Shown here: one piece after another, positions 5,958 to 8,814 of the stretch
Layout: each line of letters begins with the position of its first letter
Numbering within the stretch: position 1 is the stretch's first letter
From: Paracoccaceae bacterium
GTDB taxonomy: Bacteria > Pseudomonadota > Alphaproteobacteria > Rhodobacterales > Rhodobacteraceae
Assembly: GCA_024304875.1 (NCBI GenBank)
Contig: JAMWZF010000112.1
Location: 1-8,814 of the forward strand
Direction of reading: 5' to 3'
DNA: 8,814 bases
Position numbers and translations under genes: made by a program
The notes under the pieces: model-generated
Seen by the model: only the letters and a program-made list of their open reading frames with translations
What the model was told of the DNA's origin: nothing
The model's database searches: none

Positions 5958-5986
5958 TTCCCTTCCGCGCGATGAGGGGCTATCTG
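5958..5986 (+). promoter_or_regulatory. Weak candidate promoter upstream of ribBA
   Basis: The 79-bp gap between the ThuA-like gene and ribBA holds TTCCCT (5958-5963), a 17-bp spacer and TATCTG (5981-5986), each matching the sigma-70 consensus at three of six positions. A purine-rich AGCGGAG (5998-6004) just before the ribBA ATG is the likely ribosome binding site. The promoter is only a possibility. It would let ribBA-ribH-nusB be transcribed independently of the upstream sugar genes. No terminator is visible in the gap. Confidence 0.22.
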
Positions 5987-6009
5987 CCCGCCATCGCAGC
6001 GGAGCCCAG

Positions 6010-7140
6010 ATGACCCAGACCTACGAGACCCCCGGCCCCGTCGAGACCGACTGGTCCGACGCCATCTCCTCGGTGGACGAGATCATCGAGGACGCGCGCA
6101 ACGGGCGCATGTTCATCCTCGTCGACCACGAGGACCGCGAGAACGAGGGCGACCTCGTGATTCCCGCCCAGATGGCGACGCCGGATGCGATCAACTTCAT
6201 GGCGACCCACGGGCGCGGGCTGATCTGCCTGTCGCTGACCTCCGACCGGGTGGACCAGCTGGGCCTCACGCTCATGTCCACCAACAACTCCTCCCGGCAC
6301 GAGACCGCCTTCACCACCTCGATCGAGGCGCGCGAAGGGGTCACGACGGGCATCTCCGCCGCCGACCGCGCCCGCACCGTCTCGGTCGCCATCGACAGCG
6401 CCAAGGGGCCGCAGGACATCGCCACGCCGGGCCACGTCTTCCCCCTGCGCGCCAAGGACGGCGGCGTACTGGTGCGTGCGGGCCATACCGAGGCCGCGGT
6501 CGACATCTCGCGCCTTGCCGGCCTCAACCCCTCGGGCGTGATCTGCGAGATCATGAACGAGGACGGCACCATGTCCCGCCTGCCGGAACTGGTCGCCTTC
6601 GCCCAGCGGCACAATCTCAAGATCGGCACGATCAGCGACCTGATCGCCTACCGCCGCCGGCACGACAACCTCGTCCGCACCGTCTCGGAGCAGGAGATCG
6701 AGAGCGAGTTCGGCGGCACCTTCACCATGAGGATCTACACCGACACCGCCCACGGGGACGAGCACATCGTGCTGACGCGCGGGGACCTGTCCGGCGATGA
6801 CCCGGTGCTGGTGCGCATGCACGCCCTCGACCCCATGCTCGACATCGTCGGCACCGGCCCGCGCGGCCGGGCGGACGAATTCGGTGCCGCCATGCGGCTG
6901 GTCGCGGAAGAGGGCAGGGGTGTCGTCGTCCTCCTCCGCGATACGGAAATGAAGCTGACCGTCTCGGACGAGGTCTCGCCGCAGACGCTCCGCCAATACG
7001 GCCTGGGCGCGCAGATCCTGTCCTCCCTCGGCCTGTCGAAGATCACCCTGCTGACCAACTCGCCCAAGCCCAAGGTCGTCGGCCTCGAGGCTTACGGGCT
7101 GGAAATCGTCGGCACCCGCAAGATATCGGAGCTCGGATAA
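6010..7140 (+). CDS. ribB: RibBA: 3,4-dihydroxy-2-butanone 4-phosphate synthase with degenerate RibA domain
   Basis: This 376-residue protein carries two domains. Residues 1-215 are an intact RibB that converts ribulose 5-phosphate to 3,4-dihydroxy-2-butanone 4-phosphate and formate. Its marks are the acidic loop DHEDRENEGD (39-48), HGRGLICLSL (67-76), RHETAFTTSIEAREGVTTGISAADRA (96-121), GHVFPLRAKDGG (141-152) and GHTEAAVDI (158-166). Residues about 235-376 resemble GTP cyclohydrolase II (RibA) but are degenerate. The zinc-ligand region (C-x10-C-x-C in active enzymes) reads MHALDPMLDIVGTGPRGRADE, and there is no cysteine after residue 179. The catalytic loop after EGRG is shortened. The end, YGLGAQILSSLGLSKITLLTNSPK...GLEAYGLEIV, is conserved. 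Such RibB-RibA-like fusions are known in alphaproteobacteria and imply a separate ribA. Its stop TAA shares one base with the ribH ATG (TAATG). Confidence 0.95.
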   Translation: MTQTYETPGPVETDWSDAISSVDEIIEDARNGRMFILVDHEDRENEGDLVIPAQMATPDAINFMATHGRGLICLSLTSDRVDQLGLTLMSTNNSSRHETAFTTSIEAREGVTTGISAADRARTVSVAIDSAKGPQDIATPGHVFPLRAKDGGVLVRAGHTEAAVDISRLAGLNPSGVICEIMNEDGTMSRLPELVAFAQRHNLKIGTISDLIAYRRRHDNLVRTVSEQEIESEFGGTFTMRIYTDTAHGDEHIVLTRGDLSGDDPVLVRMHALDPMLDIVGTGPRGRADEFGAAMRLVAEEGRGVVVLLRDTEMKLTVSDEVSPQTLRQYGLGAQILSSLGLSKITLLTNSPKPKVVGLEAYGLEIVGTRKISELG

Positions 7141-7661
7141 TGGCCGCCACCGAAGACAGCCTCGCCCTGCCGGAATTCGACGAGGCCCCCAGACTGCTCA
7201 TCGTCGCCGCCCCCTTCTACCGGGCCGTGGCCGACAACCTGATCGCCGGCGCCACCGCTTCGATCGAGGCCGCGGGCGGCACCTTCGAGGTCGTCGAGGT
7301 CCCCGGCGCGCTCGAGGTGCCCACCGCCATCGGCATCGCCAGCCGGATGGGGGACTACGACGGTTACGTCGCCCTCGGCTGCGTGATCCGGGGCGAGACC
7401 ACGCATTACGAGACGGTCTGCAACGACAGCTCCCGCGCGATCAGCCTCCTCGGCCTCCAGGGCCTGTGCATCGGCAACGGCATCCTGACGGTCGAGACCA
7501 TGGCCCAGGCCGAGGTCCGGGCCGACCCGGACCAGATGAACAAGGGCGGCGGCGCGGCGGCGGCGGCCCTGCACCTGATCGCGCTCGCCCGCAAATGGGG
7601 GCGCAAGGACAAGGGCATAGGCTTCACCACCAACTTCGCGGGCGGGACCCACACCGTATGA
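7140..7661 (+). CDS. ribH: 6,7-dimethyl-8-ribityllumazine synthase
   Basis: This 173-residue enzyme condenses the RibB product with 5-amino-6-ribitylamino-uracil to give lumazine, the substrate of RibE. It usually assembles into pentamers or larger cages. Diagnostic segments are EVPGALEVPTAI (53-64), YDGYVALGCVIRGETTHYETVCN (73-95) with the catalytic histidine at 89, and IGNGILTVETMAQAEVRA followed by NKGGGAAAAAL, the usual C-terminal core. Phe26 in IVAAPFY fits the aromatic residue that stacks on the substrate. A tail of about 22 residues (from KWGRKDKGIGF) extends past the core and is longer than in E. coli RibH. Its start overlaps ribBA by one base and its stop overlaps nusB by ATGA, indicating tight translational coupling along the operon. 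Confidence 0.96.
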   Translation: MAATEDSLALPEFDEAPRLLIVAAPFYRAVADNLIAGATASIEAAGGTFEVVEVPGALEVPTAIGIASRMGDYDGYVALGCVIRGETTHYETVCNDSSRAISLLGLQGLCIGNGILTVETMAQAEVRADPDQMNKGGGAAAAALHLIALARKWGRKDKGIGFTTNFAGGTHTV

Positions 7662-8134
7662 CGATCTCCAACATCTCCGGCAACCAGCGGCGCAAGATGC
7701 GCTCGGCCGCGCGGCTCTACGCGGTGCAGGCCCTGTTCCAGATGGAAGCCTCCGGCCAGACGGTCGAGGGGATCACCCGCGAATTCGAGGATCACCGTTT
7801 CGGCGCCAGCTACGACGGCGTCGAGATGGCCGAGGGCGATGTCGACCTCTTCCGCCACCTTATCGACCAGGCGGTGAACTGGCAGGGCAAGATCGACCAG
7901 ATGACCGACCGGGCGCTGGTCGCCAAGTGGCCCATCGCCCGCATCGACCCGACCCTCCGGGCGCTCTTCCGCGCCGCCGGGGCCGAGATGCTGGAAGGCG
8001 ACGCCCCCCCGCGGGTCGTCATCACCGAGTTCGTGGACGTGGCCAAGGCCTTCTTCGACGGAGGCGACGAGCCGAAGTTCGTCAACGCCGTGCTCGACCA
8101 CATGGCGCGCGAGGCGAAACCCGAGGCCTTCTGA
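7658..8134 (+). CDS. nusB: Transcription antitermination factor NusB
   Basis: This 158-residue RNA-binding protein acts with NusE (ribosomal protein S10), NusA and NusG at boxA sequences to prevent premature termination in rRNA operons. The N-terminal basic helix RRKMRSAARLYAVQALFQME (11-30) is the boxA-RNA/S10 binding region of the family. WPIARIDPTLRALFRAAGAEML (91-112) and PRVVITEFVDVAKAFFDGGDEPKFVNAVLDHMAR (118-151) are the strongly conserved C-terminal helices. It is somewhat longer than E. coli NusB because of an insertion around residues 40-62. Its ATG overlaps the ribH stop. The ribH-nusB pairing is common across bacteria, so the context agrees. Confidence 0.95.
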   Translation: MTISNISGNQRRKMRSAARLYAVQALFQMEASGQTVEGITREFEDHRFGASYDGVEMAEGDVDLFRHLIDQAVNWQGKIDQMTDRALVAKWPIARIDPTLRALFRAAGAEMLEGDAPPRVVITEFVDVAKAFFDGGDEPKFVNAVLDHMAREAKPEAF

Positions 8135-8138
8135 GCCG

Positions 8139-8154
8139 GGCACTGGACAGTGCC
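8139..8154 (+). repeat. Short perfect hairpin just after nusB
   Basis: GGCACTG (8139-8145) and CAGTGCC (8148-8154) are exact complements separated by two bases, so the folded loop would be the four bases GGAC or wider. It begins 4 bp after the nusB stop. There is no T run, so it is not a classic terminator. It could mark the 3' end of the rib-nusB message or assist Rho-dependent termination. Confidence 0.4.
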
Positions 8155-8208
8155 GCGCGGATGACTACCTTCTAGGCAAGACCGAACCCTGACCGAAGGC
8201 GGTGTCCC

Positions 8209-8547
8209 ATGTCCCAAAGCCCGAAGATGCCCGACCTGATGAAGCTCTACATCAAGAGCTGCGTCATCGGCTTCGTCGCCGCCGCGGTCTTCGTGGCGAT
8301 GCTGATGTGGTTCGACATGGCGGGGCTCTGGGGTCTCGTCGCCGGGTCCGACGTCGGGGCCGTTGCGGTGCTTATGCTCTGGGTGGCCCACGGCATCGTC
8401 TTCGCCGGCGTGCAGTTCGCCTACGCGATCATGTCCATGGCTGACCGGGACGATGACGACGACGACCGGGGCGGCACGCCCACGCGGGTCTGGCTGGCCG
8501 AGCCGGTGCGCGTGCGCAGCGACGACCGGAGCGGCCCGCGGCGCTGA
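8209..8547 (+). CDS. Small conserved two-helix membrane protein, unknown function
   Basis: This is a 112-residue protein. A short polar N-terminus (MSQSPKMPDLMKLYIKS) is followed by two hydrophobic segments, about residues 17-38 and 49-76 (the latter containing AVLMLWVAHGIVFAGVQFAYAIM). A charged C-terminal tail follows, with a run of six aspartates (81-86) and many arginines. The first loop is only about ten residues, giving a hairpin in the membrane with both ends on the same side. I remember similar unannotated proteins with the PDLMKLYI opening beside nusB in Rhodobacterales, so it is probably a real gene with an undescribed role. GAAGGCGG (8195-8202) is a good ribosome binding site 6 nt before the ATG. 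The 74-bp gap after nusB includes a hairpin, so it may be a separate or read-through transcript. Confidence 0.82.
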   Translation: MSQSPKMPDLMKLYIKSCVIGFVAAAVFVAMLMWFDMAGLWGLVAGSDVGAVAVLMLWVAHGIVFAGVQFAYAIMSMADRDDDDDDRGGTPTRVWLAEPVRVRSDDRSGPRR

Positions 8548-8568
8548 AATTCGACTGCTCCGGAGAAA

Positions 8569-8736
8569 TGTGGCGGGCCCCGCAGCAACCGTGTGGGTCG
8601 TGTATTCCCGAGGACCTGTGTATACAGGTGGGCGCCAGATAACCGGACCAGGGCCCGGACAGAGCCAGCTCCCTCGGAGTTGCTTAAGGCCACTGGAATT
8701 ACGCCCGTGTAACGAGAAGAGCAGCAGCCCGCCACA
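8569..8736 (+). ncRNA. ssrS: Structured RNA, candidate 6S RNA
   Basis: No protein fits this stretch, but nested complementarity is striking. TGTGGCGGGC (8569-8578) pairs perfectly with GCCCGCCACA (8727-8736), closing 168 nt. Inside lies a large open bubble (8579-8594 opposite 8707-8726). A second helix follows: 8595-8608 with 8695-8706, twelve pairs including one G-U, with two single-T bulges. A third helix (8609-8613 with 8672-8676, CGAGG/CCTCG) and a terminal hairpin ACCTGT-GTAT-ACAGGT (8614-8629) come next. A long rod with a big central bubble and a length near 160-180 nt is the shape of 6S RNA, which binds sigma-70 RNA polymerase by mimicking an open promoter. The G-U pair slightly favours the plus strand. 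Motifs of SRP RNA, tmRNA, RNase P RNA and cobalamin riboswitches are absent. Identity as 6S is an inference from shape; a structured element of some kind is much surer. The true ends are unknown. Confidence 0.55.
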
Positions 8737-8814
8737 GCCCGACCTAGTGTGCGGGGGCCCGTCCCGCAAGAGGGACAATGTAACCGGGGCCGGGGCACCT
8801 CGCCGTTCGTCCGC
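8737..8814. other. Right-end intergenic sequence with overlapping hairpins
   Basis: No gene is visible. GCGGG (8751-8755) can pair with CCCGC (8763-8767), and GTCCC (8761-8765) with GGGAC (8772-8776). The two hairpins share bases and exclude each other. A tandem CCGGGG-CCGGGG follows at 8784-8795. Either hairpin could end the structured RNA, but there is no T run. The next gene starts beyond the window. Confidence 0.35.

Noticed and set aside
5851..6009. N-terminal extension of RibBA starting at 5851
   Set aside because: It would overlap the end of the ThuA-like gene by 80 bp. The ATG at 6010 has a purine-rich site and gives the normal RibB N-terminus.
7810..8778. Minus-strand open frame spanning nusB, the membrane protein and the structured region
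   Set aside because: It runs antisense to clear genes and through the base-paired RNA region; it shows no protein features and no ribosome binding site.
8548..8814. tmRNA, SRP RNA, RNase P RNA or cobalamin riboswitch
   Set aside because: No tRNA-like T arm or tag frame, no GGAAGGAAGCAGCC-type SRP core, no RNase P conserved core and no B12 box in the proper order. Isolated fragments such as GCCACTG occur out of context.
1..8814. CRISPR arrays, insertion sequences, tRNA genes, phage genes or attachment sites
   Set aside because: None seen: no spaced direct repeats, transposase motifs or tRNA-like T loops. All coding space is accounted for by chromosomal-type genes.

Overview
The window is high-GC, densely packed DNA whose gene content and protein style point to an alphaproteobacterium, most likely of the Rhodobacterales (Rhodobacteraceae/Paracoccaceae type). 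The main clues are an N-terminal GHNGGP protein behind riboflavin synthase, a RibBA with a decayed RibA half, a ribH-nusB pair, and a KpsS/Wza-like/KpsC capsule cluster. The assignment rests on family resemblance read by eye, not on a search.

Layout. (1) Positions 1-2774, minus strand: a capsule export and assembly cluster, read right to left as kpsS (beta-Kdo transferase for the capsule lipid linker), an outer-membrane polysaccharide export lipoprotein (Wza/KpsD class), and the first 45 codons of a kpsC-like gene cut by the window edge. The 5' end of kpsC contains a perfect 13-bp hairpin followed by a short T run. (2) Positions 2775-2893: a 119-bp divergent control region with a perfect CTTGCCA/TGGCAAG dyad. 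(3) Positions 2894-4038, plus: ribE (riboflavin synthase) overlapping by ATGA with a conserved protein of unknown function. (4) Positions 4039-5930, plus: a spacer with a candidate promoter and dyad, then an ATGA-coupled Gfo/Idh/MocA oxidoreductase and ThuA-like protein. This is a sugar-catabolic type pair inserted into the riboflavin cluster. (5) Positions 6010-8134, plus: ribBA (active-looking RibB, degenerate RibA), ribH (lumazine synthase) and nusB, each start overlapping the previous stop. (6) Positions 8209-8547: a small two-helix membrane protein with a six-Asp run. (7) Positions 8548-8814: no protein gene, but a strongly structured element closed by a perfect 10-bp helix 168 nt end to end (8569-8736). 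It is best read as a candidate 6S RNA (ssrS) or another structured RNA.

How the genes fit together: RibB makes 3,4-dihydroxy-2-butanone 4-phosphate, RibH condenses it to 6,7-dimethyl-8-ribityllumazine, and RibE dismutates this to riboflavin. GTP cyclohydrolase II and RibD functions must be encoded elsewhere. NusB (antitermination of rRNA operons) is co-translated with ribH. The capsule genes and the riboflavin genes diverge from one short control region but have no evident functional link.

Most worth a second look: the structured RNA at the right end, the hairpin inside the kpsC start, the Gfo/Idh-ThuA pair within the rib cluster, and the unknown protein translationally coupled to ribE.
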